Part shown: positions 16,303-23,936 of the stretch, in pieces | Layout of the letters: each line of letters opens with the position of its first letter | Position numbering within the stretch: position 1 is the first letter of the stretch | Source of the DNA: Kribbella sindirgiensis | GTDB lineage: Bacteria; Actinomycetota; Actinomycetes; Propionibacteriales; Kribbellaceae | Reading direction: 5' to 3' | DNA: 64,000 bases | NCBI RefSeq assembly: GCF_004331435.1 | Contig: NZ_SJKA01000016.1 | Location: forward strand, 1-64,000 | Notes under the pieces: model-generated | What the model was told of the DNA's origin: nothing | Databases searched by the model: none | The model's input: the letters and a program-made list of their open reading frames with translations, nothing else | Position numbers and translations under genes: made by a program

Positions 16303-17232
16303 ATGCGCGTCTTCATCACCGGAGCGTCCGGACACGTCGGCTCGGCCCTCGTCCCGGAGCTCCTGCACAACGGTCACCAGGTCCTCGGCCTGGCCCGCTC
16401 CGACGAGTCGGCGAAACGGCTGACCGAGTGGGGCGCCGAGGCGGTCCGCGGCGACCTGGACGATCTCGATCGGCTCCGTGCGGCAGCGGCCGCCGCGGAC
16501 GGCGTCATCCACCTCGCCTTCCGGCACGACCTGATGGTCGCCGGAGATCTGGCCGGCGCAGCCGAGTCCGACCTCGCGGCGCTGCACGCCCTGGGCGACG
16601 CGTTGGCCGGCACGAACAAACCCTTGGTCAGTACGTCGGGCACGGGAATGATCGCCGGTTTCGTCCAGGGCCGCCCGGGCACTGAGGCCGACGTCTCGCC
16701 CGCCGGTGGATACCGCATCGACGCGGAGAACCTGGTCGTCTCGCTGGCAGACCGGGGCGTCCGCTCGTCGATCGTCCGGCTCCCCCAGGTGCACAGCGAA
16801 CTCGACCACAATGGCTTCGTACCGTCGCTGATCCGGTTCGCCCGGCAGAACGGCTTCGCGGCGTACGTCGGCGACGGGTCGAACCGGTGGCCGGCGGTGC
16901 ACACCCTGGACGCCGCCCGGCTCTACCGCCTGGCCCTCGAGTCGGCGCCCGCGGGTTCCCGCCTGCACGCGGTCCACGACGAGGGCGTCCCTCTCCGCAC
17001 CATCGCGGAGGCCATCGGCCGCGGGATCCATGTCCCGACCCGCTCGATCACCACCGAGCAGGCGCCGGAGTACCTCGGTTTCCTGGCCGGCTTCGCTGCC
17101 ATGGACAACCCGACCACGGCGACGTCGACGACCGAACTGCTCGACTGGCACCCGACCCAGCCGACCCTGCTCGACGACCTCGCCAAGCCGTTCTACTTCG
17201 AGGAGGCCCAGACCTCGGCCACCTCCCAGTGA
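16303..17232 (+). CDS. SDR-family NAD(P)-dependent oxidoreductase/epimerase
   Basis: 309 aa extended-SDR protein. MRVFITGASGHVGSAL is the TGxxGxxG cofactor site, and VRGDLDDLD, VIHLAF and a YRIDAEN region follow. The Tyr-x3-Lys pair is not clearly conserved (Y with I-D-A-E), so it may be an NAD(P) sensor or isomerase-type member rather than a classical dehydrogenase. ATG 16303 has a GAAAGG site about 9 nt upstream. It is the probable target of the divergent TetR repressor. Substrate is unknown. Confidence 0.8.
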   Translation: MRVFITGASGHVGSALVPELLHNGHQVLGLARSDESAKRLTEWGAEAVRGDLDDLDRLRAAAAAADGVIHLAFRHDLMVAGDLAGAAESDLAALHALGDALAGTNKPLVSTSGTGMIAGFVQGRPGTEADVSPAGGYRIDAENLVVSLADRGVRSSIVRLPQVHSELDHNGFVPSLIRFARQNGFAAYVGDGSNRWPAVHTLDAARLYRLALESAPAGSRLHAVHDEGVPLRTIAEAIGRGIHVPTRSITTEQAPEYLGFLAGFAAMDNPTTATSTTELLDWHPTQPTLLDDLAKPFYFEEAQTSATSQ

Positions 17233-17237
17233 CTGGG

Positions 17238-17295
17238 AACAGGCAATGGTGAGTGGGGACAGGTAATAGCCGGTGCCCACTCACCATTGCCTGTT
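17238..17295. terminator. Large perfect inverted repeat between convergent genes
   Basis: The arms at 17238-17257 and 17276-17295 are exact 20-bp reverse complements with an 18-nt loop. The element lies between the ends of the SDR gene (+) and a Gfo/Idh/MocA gene (-), so it can stop transcription from both sides, although there is no T-tract. Its flanks (ACTGGGAACAG... to ...TTCCC) resemble the element at 23861. Confidence 0.65.
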
Positions 17296-17310
17296 GCACG
17301 TTCCCGCCGG

Positions 17311-18303
17311 TCAGACCTTCAGGACCGGGGCGATGACCTTGGCCTTCGAGCCTTCGTACGCGGCGAGCAGGATCCCGAGGACGGCGATGCCTTCCTCCTC
17401 GGTGTGCAGCGGGCGCGTCTGGCCGGCGAGCGAGTCGGCGAAGTGACCGATCTCGGCGACGAACGTGTCGACCGGTTCGAACTCGAAGGTCTCGGTCTCA
17501 CCCGACCGGAGGCGGTACGACAGCGTCGTACCGTCGCTGGTCAGCGAACCGAGCTCGCCGACGGCCGAGAACCGCTCGGTGCCGACGGCCGGCTGGTACG
17601 CCCAACTGGTCACCAGTTGGCCGACGACGCCGTTGTCGAACCTGATCAGGACCTGCGCGGAGTCCTCGCCCTCCATGAACTTCAACCGGTGCGTGGACAG
17701 CATCGCGGTCGCCTCGACCGGCAGCCCGCCGGCGAGGTGCAGCATCAGGTAGGTGGGGTGGTACCCGGTGTCGATGAGCTCGCCACCACCACTGGTCTTG
17801 CTGCTCGCCCGCCAGCCCATCGAGCTCGGGTCGAAGTCGTTGTAGAAGCTGTCCGTCGTCCGGACCTCGTACACCGTGCCGATCGTCCCGGCCTGCAGCA
17901 GCTCCCGGGCCTTCGCGACCGCCGGCATGAACAACTGGTTGTGCGCGCACATCAGCGTCACGCCGTTCTCGGTCACCGCCTTGCGGACATCCGCTGCCTC
18001 CTCGGCGGACAGGCACAGCGGCTTCTCGCACAGGATGTGCTTGCCCGCCTCGGCGGCCGCGACGATCGCGTCCCGGTGCAGGTGGTGCGGCAGACAGATG
18101 TCGACCGCGTCCAGCTCCTCGTTCGCGAGCATCTCGCGATAGTCCGTGTACGCCGTGGCGCCGAGCTCCTCGCCCCGCTTCTTCGCGGTGTCCGCGACCG
18201 CGTCCGCGACCGCGGTGACACCGATCCGGTCCGCGTGCTGCTGATACCCCTTGATGTGCGCCGACGCGATTCCCCCGGCGCCGATCAGACCGACCTTGAT
18301 CAT
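17311..18303 (-). CDS. Gfo/Idh/MocA-family sugar or inositol dehydrogenase
   Basis: 330 aa. MIKVGLIGAGGIASAHIKGY is the N-terminal NAD(P) site and ILCEKPLCLSAEEA contains the family EKP motif with the catalytic Lys. The C-terminal alpha/beta domain includes GGGELIDTGYHPTYLMLHLAGG, whose Asp/His are in the usual substrate-binding place. It probably oxidises a sugar, sugar acid or polyol. ATG 18303 follows GAGAGGACG and is 12 bp from the end of a second family member, so the two form an operon and may act in sequence, as in 3-keto-glycoside or inositol pathways. Confidence 0.85.
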   Translation of the reverse strand: MIKVGLIGAGGIASAHIKGYQQHADRIGVTAVADAVADTAKKRGEELGATAYTDYREMLANEELDAVDICLPHHLHRDAIVAAAEAGKHILCEKPLCLSAEEAADVRKAVTENGVTLMCAHNQLFMPAVAKARELLQAGTIGTVYEVRTTDSFYNDFDPSSMGWRASSKTSGGGELIDTGYHPTYLMLHLAGGLPVEATAMLSTHRLKFMEGEDSAQVLIRFDNGVVGQLVTSWAYQPAVGTERFSAVGELGSLTSDGTTLSYRLRSGETETFEFEPVDTFVAEIGHFADSLAGQTRPLHTEEEGIAVLGILLAAYEGSKAKVIAPVLKV

Positions 18304-18315
18304 CGGGACGTCCTC

Positions 18316-19296
18316 TCAGCTGTAGGAGATCACTCGGTTGGACTCGGCCGCCGCGTTCGCCGCGACCACCAGACGGGTCAACTCGACCGCGCGTTCGATG
18401 TTCTCGTCGGCCCGGGTCCCGTTGGTGATGTGATCGACCCACTGCGCGAACGGATCCGGCGAGTGCTCGGGCACCGGCAGCTGCTCGCCGTTCACGGTCA
18501 GCAGGTTGCCGGCGTCGGTGTAGGTGAGCGTGCCCTCGGTGCCGAACAGCTCGATCGTGAACGGGTTGCTGCTCGCGAACCCCGCCTCGATCACCCCGAT
18601 CTTCTGGTCGCCGTACCCGGCCACCACGACAGCGTTGTCTTCCAGGCCGCGATCCGCGACCGAGCGGTACGTCGCGCTCACGGTCTCCGGCGTCGCGCCG
18701 AGGAAGAGCTGGATCAGGTACACCGGGTGGCAGCCGAGGTCGGTGAGCGCGCCGCCGATCGCGGCCTTCGGCTCGAAGAACCGCTGCGGGAGCCAGCCGT
18801 CCTTGCCGTCGCGCGCGATCGCCCCGTCGTGCGAGAGCCGGACCCGGCCGTAGGTCAGCTGCCCGAGCGTGCCCTTGTCGAGCACCTCCTGGATCGCGGT
18901 CGTGTACCCGTGCGCGAGCCGCGGCAGCGAGACCGTCAGCTTCACACCGGCGGCGTCGGTGGCGGCCACGATCTCCTCGGCCTCGGCGACCGTCGGAGCG
19001 AGCACTTTCTCTGTGTAGATGTGCTTTCCGGCCTGCGCGGCCTTGACCATGATGTCGCGGTGGACGTCGGTCGGCGTCGTGATCACGACCCCGTCCAGGT
19101 CGTCCCGCGCAAGCAGGGCGTCAAGGTCGCCGGTGAACTCGACGCCGAACTGGTCGGCACCGGCCTGGCCGCGCTCGGCATCGTCGTCCCAGACGGCCAC
19201 CAGGTCCGTCCCCGGATGCGCCTGGGCCTGCCTGGAGTAGTCGCCGGCATGGACGTGCCAGAAGCTGAGCGTCGCGATCTTCAGCGGGTTGGACAC
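18316..19296 (-). CDS. Gfo/Idh/MocA-family oxidoreductase
   Basis: 326 aa. The Rossmann half begins LKIATLSFWHVHAGDYSRQA, less glycine-rich than usual. The EKP motif appears as TEKVLAPTVAEAEE, with Lys kept and Pro replaced. GALTDLGCHPVYLIQLFLG holds the C-domain Asp/His pair. GTG 19296 has GAGGAGGACC upstream. It is the first gene of the pair, transcribed away from a ROK regulator. Its start region carries a LacI-type palindrome, so expression is probably sugar-controlled. It may act on an exported or imported glycan breakdown product. Confidence 0.8.
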   Translation of the reverse strand: MSNPLKIATLSFWHVHAGDYSRQAQAHPGTDLVAVWDDDAERGQAGADQFGVEFTGDLDALLARDDLDGVVITTPTDVHRDIMVKAAQAGKHIYTEKVLAPTVAEAEEIVAATDAAGVKLTVSLPRLAHGYTTAIQEVLDKGTLGQLTYGRVRLSHDGAIARDGKDGWLPQRFFEPKAAIGGALTDLGCHPVYLIQLFLGATPETVSATYRSVADRGLEDNAVVVAGYGDQKIGVIEAGFASSNPFTIELFGTEGTLTYTDAGNLLTVNGEQLPVPEHSPDPFAQWVDHITNGTRADENIERAVELTRLVVAANAAAESNRVISYS

Positions 19297-19322
19297 GCTG
19301 GTCCTCCTCAGTGGAAACCTTC

Positions 19323-19333
19323 GGAAACGTTTC
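19323..19333. promoter_or_regulatory. LacI-type operator before the Gfo/Idh/MocA operon
   Basis: GAAACGTTTC (19324-19333) is a perfect 10-bp palindrome with central CG, about 28 bp upstream of the GTG start. It resembles LacI-family operators; no LacI gene is visible here. Confidence 0.45.
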
Positions 19334-19440
19334 GGATCGACCGTCGGCAGATCACGGTACAACGTTGTCAGGAGAGTGCAACAGACTTCCGGCGCGCCCG
19401 TTCACACGGTGAGACTCGCGCGCAAACGGGATGCTTATAG

Positions 19441-19463
19441 TTATCCAGGAGTCCAGGGATATG
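19441..19463. promoter_or_regulatory. Candidate ROK-regulator site at its own promoter
   Basis: TTATCCAGGAGTCCAGGGATA just upstream of the ROK gene contains the core GGAGTCCAGG (19448-19457) with AT-rich flanks. The same core occurs, inverted, before the DUF4832 gene at 20634-20643. Confidence 0.5.
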
Positions 19464-19475
19464 TGGAGGGTCGCG

Positions 19476-20624
19476 ATGAGTGAACAGCCCGCCGGCGGGG
19501 ACCTCTCGCGGTTGCGGCAGCTCAACGCGTCCGCCGTACTGCGGGAGTTGCGCGGTGATCAGCCGCTGACGCTCACCGAACTGTCGAAGCGAACACGGCT
19601 GTCGCGCGCTTCGACCGAGGACGTGGCGCGGGACCTGGTCGGGCGCGGGTGGCTGACCGAGGTGGCGCCCGCGTCCGGGTCGGTCGGGCGGCCTGCTCGG
19701 CGGTACCGGTTCAACGCCGGGGCCGGGCGGTTGCTCGGGATCGACATCGGCGGACACAAGGCGCTCGCCCTGGTCACCGACCTGGACGGCGAGGTGCTGA
19801 ACCAGAGCCGCATCGAGATCCCCGCCGACGCCGGCCGGCGCGAGCGACTCGCGGCCCTCGACCGCTGCGTGGCAAAAGCGCTCGCCGGGGGTTCGGGCGG
19901 GGAGATTTGGGCGACGGGGGTGGCGACGACCGGGCTGGTGGATGGGACCGGGAAGGTGATGCTGTCCGATTCGTTGCCGGAGTGGACCGGGGTCGATCTG
20001 GGTGCTCATGTACGGCGGCTCGCGCCGGGGCCGGTGCGGGTGGAGAACGACTGCAAGCTCGCAGCGCTGGCGGAGACCTGGCGCGGGGTCGCGCGCTACG
20101 CGAAGGACGTCGTGTTCCTGCTCGCCGGCCTGCGTACCGGCGCCGGCCTGATCATCGACGGCAAACTCCACCGAGGCTTCGCCAACTGGTCCGGCGAGAT
20201 CGGCGCCCTCCCAGCCGCCGGCTGGCAGCAAGCCCCCGAACATCTCACCCAATGGCTCGATACAACCACCCAGACCACCAGTCACAGCTCGGACGGAGTG
20301 GACGGGTTTGAACGGGTGTTCGTGGCGGCTCGGGTGGGTGATCGGGGGGCTCTGGCGGCGGTTGAGGGGTATGTGCGGGATCTGGCGGTGGGGGCGTCGG
20401 CGTTGGTGCTGACACTGGATCCGCAGTTGGTGGTGATCGGGGGTGGGTTTTCGCGGTCGGCGGACGTGATGGTGGAGCCGTTGCGGCGCGAGCTGGACCG
20501 GTGGTGCTTGCGGACGCCGGAGATCCGGGTATCGGCGTTCGCCGACGAAGGGGTGGCGCTCGGCGCCGTCCGGCTGGCGCTCGACGAGGTCGAGTCGACC
20601 ATCACCACCGGCCTCAGACCTTGA
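19476..20624 (+). CDS. ROK-family transcriptional regulator (NagC/XylR type)
   Basis: 382 aa. An N-terminal winged helix-turn-helix (LTLTELSKRTRLSRASTEDVARDLVGRGWL) is followed by a sugar-kinase fold: LLGIDIGGHKAL is the first phosphate-binding loop and LLAGLRTGAGLIIDGKLHRGFANWSGEIG matches the ROK signature, although the usual Cys-rich zinc site is not evident. It should bind a sugar or sugar phosphate and control nearby carbohydrate genes. ATG 19476 has TGGAGGGTCG upstream. It is divergent from two dehydrogenase genes and 62 bp upstream of the DUF4832 pair; a shared motif at both promoters suggests it controls itself and them. Confidence 0.85.
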   Translation: MSEQPAGGDLSRLRQLNASAVLRELRGDQPLTLTELSKRTRLSRASTEDVARDLVGRGWLTEVAPASGSVGRPARRYRFNAGAGRLLGIDIGGHKALALVTDLDGEVLNQSRIEIPADAGRRERLAALDRCVAKALAGGSGGEIWATGVATTGLVDGTGKVMLSDSLPEWTGVDLGAHVRRLAPGPVRVENDCKLAALAETWRGVARYAKDVVFLLAGLRTGAGLIIDGKLHRGFANWSGEIGALPAAGWQQAPEHLTQWLDTTTQTTSHSSDGVDGFERVFVAARVGDRGALAAVEGYVRDLAVGASALVLTLDPQLVVIGGGFSRSADVMVEPLRRELDRWCLRTPEIRVSAFADEGVALGAVRLALDEVESTITTGLRP

Positions 20625-20652
20625 CATAATTTTCCTGGACTCCATGATTATC
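20625..20652. promoter_or_regulatory. Candidate ROK-regulator site upstream of the DUF4832 genes
   Basis: CCTGGACTCC (20634-20643) is the reverse complement of the core at 19448-19457. It is framed by ATAAT and ATTAT (20627-20631 and 20646-20650), an outer inverted repeat. TTGACA at 20621-20626 can serve as a -35 hexamer. Confidence 0.5.
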
Positions 20653-20686
20653 CCCATCGCCCCGCCCAGCGAGAGGAAGCATCGTG

Positions 20687-22420
20687 ATGCGTCCGTACCG
20701 TCTGTTCACCGCCATCGCCACCGCCGGCGCGCTGCTCGCCGCGGTCCTGTCCTCCCCTGCCCACGCGACGATCGGCGGCGCCACCGCGACCAACACCGCA
20801 ACGACCGTCACCTACCGCTTCTCCTACACCGGCACCCCTCAGTTCCTCCGCGTGTACGTCGACACGGACCGCAACCCCGCCACCGGTTTCGCCCAGGCAG
20901 GCACCGGTGCTGACTACCTCCTCGAGAACGGCAGCCTCTACCAGCACACCGGCACCGGCTGGAGCTGGACGCTGGTCCGCGCGGTCACCTTCACCAACAC
21001 CGGCGGCGTAGCCCAGTGGACGGTCGACCGCGCCGACCTCGGCGAGACCGCCACACCGAACGACGCCGACCTGATCTTCCAGGCGGAGGCCCCGCTCGAG
21101 ACGTCTACGAAATACACGCAGACCTACACCGGTGGCAGCAGCGGCGGCGTGACCTACACCCCGTCGACGGAGAACTTCGCCAACCCCGAGCGCGGCTTCT
21201 ACCACCACACGGGTGACTGCGACAAAGCCGACTTTTCTCAGTCCACCCTGGAGACCTACCGCACCAGCCAGGGCATCTCGCTGGTGATGTGCGTCTTCTA
21301 CCTCGCCGAGTACAAGAACGGCCCGATCGCCCAAGCGGCTCTCGACCAGTTGCAGCAGCAGCTCGCCACGGTCCGCGCGGCCGGTCTGAAGATGGTCCTC
21401 CGCCTCGCGTACACCACCTCCACCACAGGCGACGACGCCACGAAGGACCGTGTCCTGGCGCATCTCGACCAGTTGGCGCCGTACCTGACTGCGGGCAAGG
21501 ACGTGATCGCCGTCGTCCAGGCCGGTCTGATCGGCGCCTGGGGTGAGTGGTACTACACGCAGAACTTCGGCAACGCCGGCGTTGTCTCCGCCACCGACTG
21601 GGCGAACCGCAAGGCCGTCACCGACAAGCTGCTGAGCGTCGTGCCGTCCACGCGGATGATTCAGCTCCGTACGCCGAAGTTCAAGCGGACCATGTACTCG
21701 ACCACCCCGGTCCAGCCCGGTGACGCCTACAACGGATCGAGCCTGTCCCGGATCGGTCACCACAACGACTGCTTCCTCGCCAGCGCAGACGACTTCGGCA
21801 CGTACGAGAACCCGTCCGTCGAGTACCCGTACCTGCAGGCGGAGACGACGTACGTCGCGATGGGCGGCGAGACCTGTGGTGTGAACGCACCGCGCTCGAA
21901 CTGCCCGACAGCGACCGCTGAGCTCGCGCAGTTCCACTGGTCGTACCTCAACACCGACTACGAGCCCAATGTCCTCAACTCGTGGAACAGCGGCGGCTGC
22001 CTGACCACGGTCACCAAGAACCTCGGCTACCGCTTCCGCCTGGAGTCCGGCACCTACCCGGGCACCGCCTCCCCCGGCGGCAGCCTGCCGATCAGTTTCA
22101 CCGTCCACAACGACGGCTACGCCACGCCGTTCAACCCGCGAAACCTCGAGCTGGTGCTGCGGAACACCTCCACCGGCTCCACCTACAAGCTCCCCATCTC
22201 CTCCGACGCACGCCGCTGGACCGCGGGTACGTCGACCACGGTGTCGCAGACCCTCACCGTGCCCAGCAGTCTTCCGGCCGGCTCGTACGCCCTGTTGCTC
22301 AACCTGCCGGATCCGCTCCTGTCCACTCGCCCCGAGTACTCGATCCGTCTAGCGAACCAAGGCACGTGGGACGCGGCGACCGGGATGAACTCGCTCCTGC
22401 ACACACTCACTGTCAGCTAG
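20687..22420 (+). CDS. Secreted DUF4874/DUF4832 protein, putative glycosidase-like
   Basis: 577 aa. A Sec signal (LFTAIATAGALLAAVLSSPAHA) is followed by an extra N-terminal beta-rich domain (~30-150). The DUF4874 region then begins at ENFANPERGFYHHT and reads like a TIM barrel, with QAGLIGAWGEWYY carrying a candidate catalytic Glu. The C-terminal DUF4832 beta domain ends PEYSIRLANQGTW. These families are found in secreted proteins of polysaccharide-degrading bacteria; the reaction is unknown. ATG 20687 follows GAGAGGAAGC. It is 9 bp from a paralogue, and a ROK-type motif lies upstream, fitting carbohydrate control. Confidence 0.7.
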   Translation: MRPYRLFTAIATAGALLAAVLSSPAHATIGGATATNTATTVTYRFSYTGTPQFLRVYVDTDRNPATGFAQAGTGADYLLENGSLYQHTGTGWSWTLVRAVTFTNTGGVAQWTVDRADLGETATPNDADLIFQAEAPLETSTKYTQTYTGGSSGGVTYTPSTENFANPERGFYHHTGDCDKADFSQSTLETYRTSQGISLVMCVFYLAEYKNGPIAQAALDQLQQQLATVRAAGLKMVLRLAYTTSTTGDDATKDRVLAHLDQLAPYLTAGKDVIAVVQAGLIGAWGEWYYTQNFGNAGVVSATDWANRKAVTDKLLSVVPSTRMIQLRTPKFKRTMYSTTPVQPGDAYNGSSLSRIGHHNDCFLASADDFGTYENPSVEYPYLQAETTYVAMGGETCGVNAPRSNCPTATAELAQFHWSYLNTDYEPNVLNSWNSGGCLTTVTKNLGYRFRLESGTYPGTASPGGSLPISFTVHNDGYATPFNPRNLELVLRNTSTGSTYKLPISSDARRWTAGTSTTVSQTLTVPSSLPAGSYALLLNLPDPLLSTRPEYSIRLANQGTWDAATGMNSLLHTLTVS

Positions 22421-22429
22421 GAGATTCAG

Positions 22430-23833
22430 ATGAGACGGCTTGTCACAGCCCTAGCGGCGATCGGTCTGTTGCTGCCGACCCAGGCAGCCATGGCGCACGA
22501 AGCCCCGGCGACGGCTCGCACCTACACGACCAGCGACGAGGTGTTCGCCAACCCCGAGCGCGGGTTCTATCACCACACCGAGACGCACTACAAGGCCGAC
22601 AACACCGGCTACGTCCCACTCGACGTCACCACGTTGCGGAACTTCCGGACCCAGGAGCACATCACGCAGATCCTCCGCGTGTTCTACCTGGAGAAGTTCG
22701 CGAGCCGGGACGTGATCGACAAGCAATACCTCGATTTGGTCCGCGCCGACTTCCGGACCGCCCGCGCGGCCGGGGTCAAGGTGATCGTCCGGTTCGCGTA
22801 CGCGCTGCCCGGAGCCGGCTGGCCACCGCCGACGCCGTACGGCGACGCGCCGGTCGCCCGGGTCCTGAAGCACATCCAGCAACTCACCCCGGTGCTACGC
22901 CAGAACGCCGACGTGATCGAGGTCGTCCAGTCCGGCTTCGTCGGCCTCTGGGGTGAGGGCTACTACACCGACCACTTCAGCAACCCGCAGGACCCGAGCC
23001 AGGTCTCGGACCAGAACTGGGCCGACCGCAAGGCAGTGACCGACGCGCTCCTGAAGGCCCTCCCGAAGGACCGGATGATCCAGGTGCGGACGCCGTACAT
23101 GAAGCAACGGATGTACGACGTACCGACCGGGACCGAGGGTGCGCTGACCGCGGAGCAGGCGTACGACGGTTCGCCGCCGGCCCGGATCGGGCATCACAAC
23201 GACTGCTTCCTGGCGAGCCCCGACGACTTCGGGACCTATCTCAGCGACCCGATCGAGCTCGACAAGGATTTCGTTGCCCAGGACACCAACTATGTGCCGG
23301 AGGGCGGCGAGACCTGCACGGTGAACCCCCCGCGCTCGGAGTGGGAGTCGGCGTCGGCGGAGATGGCGCGGCTGCATTTCTCGTACCTGAACACCGACTA
23401 CAACAAGGACGTGCTCGGCAGCTGGGGCGCCAACATCGAGGTCGCGAAGCAGAAGCTCGGCTACCGGTTCGCGCTCACCGAGAGCACTGTCACGAGCCGG
23501 CGCGGCAAGGTCGAGGTCGCTCTGCAAGTACGCAACGACGGCTGGGCTGCGCCGTACAACCCGCACCAGGTCCAGCTGATCTTCCAGAACGCCAAGCACA
23601 CGTTCAAGGTGGACGTCCCGGCCGATCCGCGTCGCTGGGGAAGCGGTACGACGACCAACCTCGACTGGAAGGTCGCCGCACCGCCTGTCCCCGGCAAGTA
23701 CCGCGTACTGCTGAACCTGCCGGATCCGCTCCTGTCCTCTCGCCCCGAGTACTCGATCCGCCTGGCCAACGTCGGCACCTGGCAGCCGAGCACCGGTTAC
23801 AACGATCTGCAGCAGACGGTGACGATCGGATAG
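22430..23833 (+). CDS. Secreted DUF4874/DUF4832 protein, second copy
   Basis: 467 aa. It has a signal peptide (LVTALAAIGLLLPTQAAMA) and then the same architecture as its upstream neighbour without the extra N-terminal domain: FANPERGFYHHTE, QSGFVGLWGEGYYTDHF, RIGHHNDCFLASPDDFGTY and PEYSIRLANVGTW. The two are clearly paralogous by eye. AGGAGATTCAG precedes the ATG, 9 bp after the first gene, so they are co-transcribed. Differences near the barrel (GEWYYTQNF against GEGYYTDHF) could mean different substrates. The function is not established. Confidence 0.7.
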   Translation: MRRLVTALAAIGLLLPTQAAMAHEAPATARTYTTSDEVFANPERGFYHHTETHYKADNTGYVPLDVTTLRNFRTQEHITQILRVFYLEKFASRDVIDKQYLDLVRADFRTARAAGVKVIVRFAYALPGAGWPPPTPYGDAPVARVLKHIQQLTPVLRQNADVIEVVQSGFVGLWGEGYYTDHFSNPQDPSQVSDQNWADRKAVTDALLKALPKDRMIQVRTPYMKQRMYDVPTGTEGALTAEQAYDGSPPARIGHHNDCFLASPDDFGTYLSDPIELDKDFVAQDTNYVPEGGETCTVNPPRSEWESASAEMARLHFSYLNTDYNKDVLGSWGANIEVAKQKLGYRFALTESTVTSRRGKVEVALQVRNDGWAAPYNPHQVQLIFQNAKHTFKVDVPADPRRWGSGTTTNLDWKVAAPPVPGKYRVLLNLPDPLLSSRPEYSIRLANVGTWQPSTGYNDLQQTVTIG

Positions 23834-23860
23834 CGTCCACGGTCCGTACGGTGCCGGCGG

Positions 23861-23933
23861 ACTGGGCACAGCAAACGGTGGTTGGCGACAAGGTATTGCT
23901 TGTCGCCACCCACCGTCGCCTGTCTCCAGTCCC
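23861..23933. terminator. Long hairpin between convergent DUF4832 and ftsH genes
   Basis: The 18-bp arms at 23875-23892 and 23899-23916 pair with one G-U wobble around a 6-nt loop. Outer ACTGGG (23861-23866) and TCCAGTCCC also pair. Position, size and flanking ACTGGG...CCC sequence match the element at 17238-17295. It likely stops transcription from both directions. Confidence 0.6.
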
Positions 23934-23936
23934 GAG

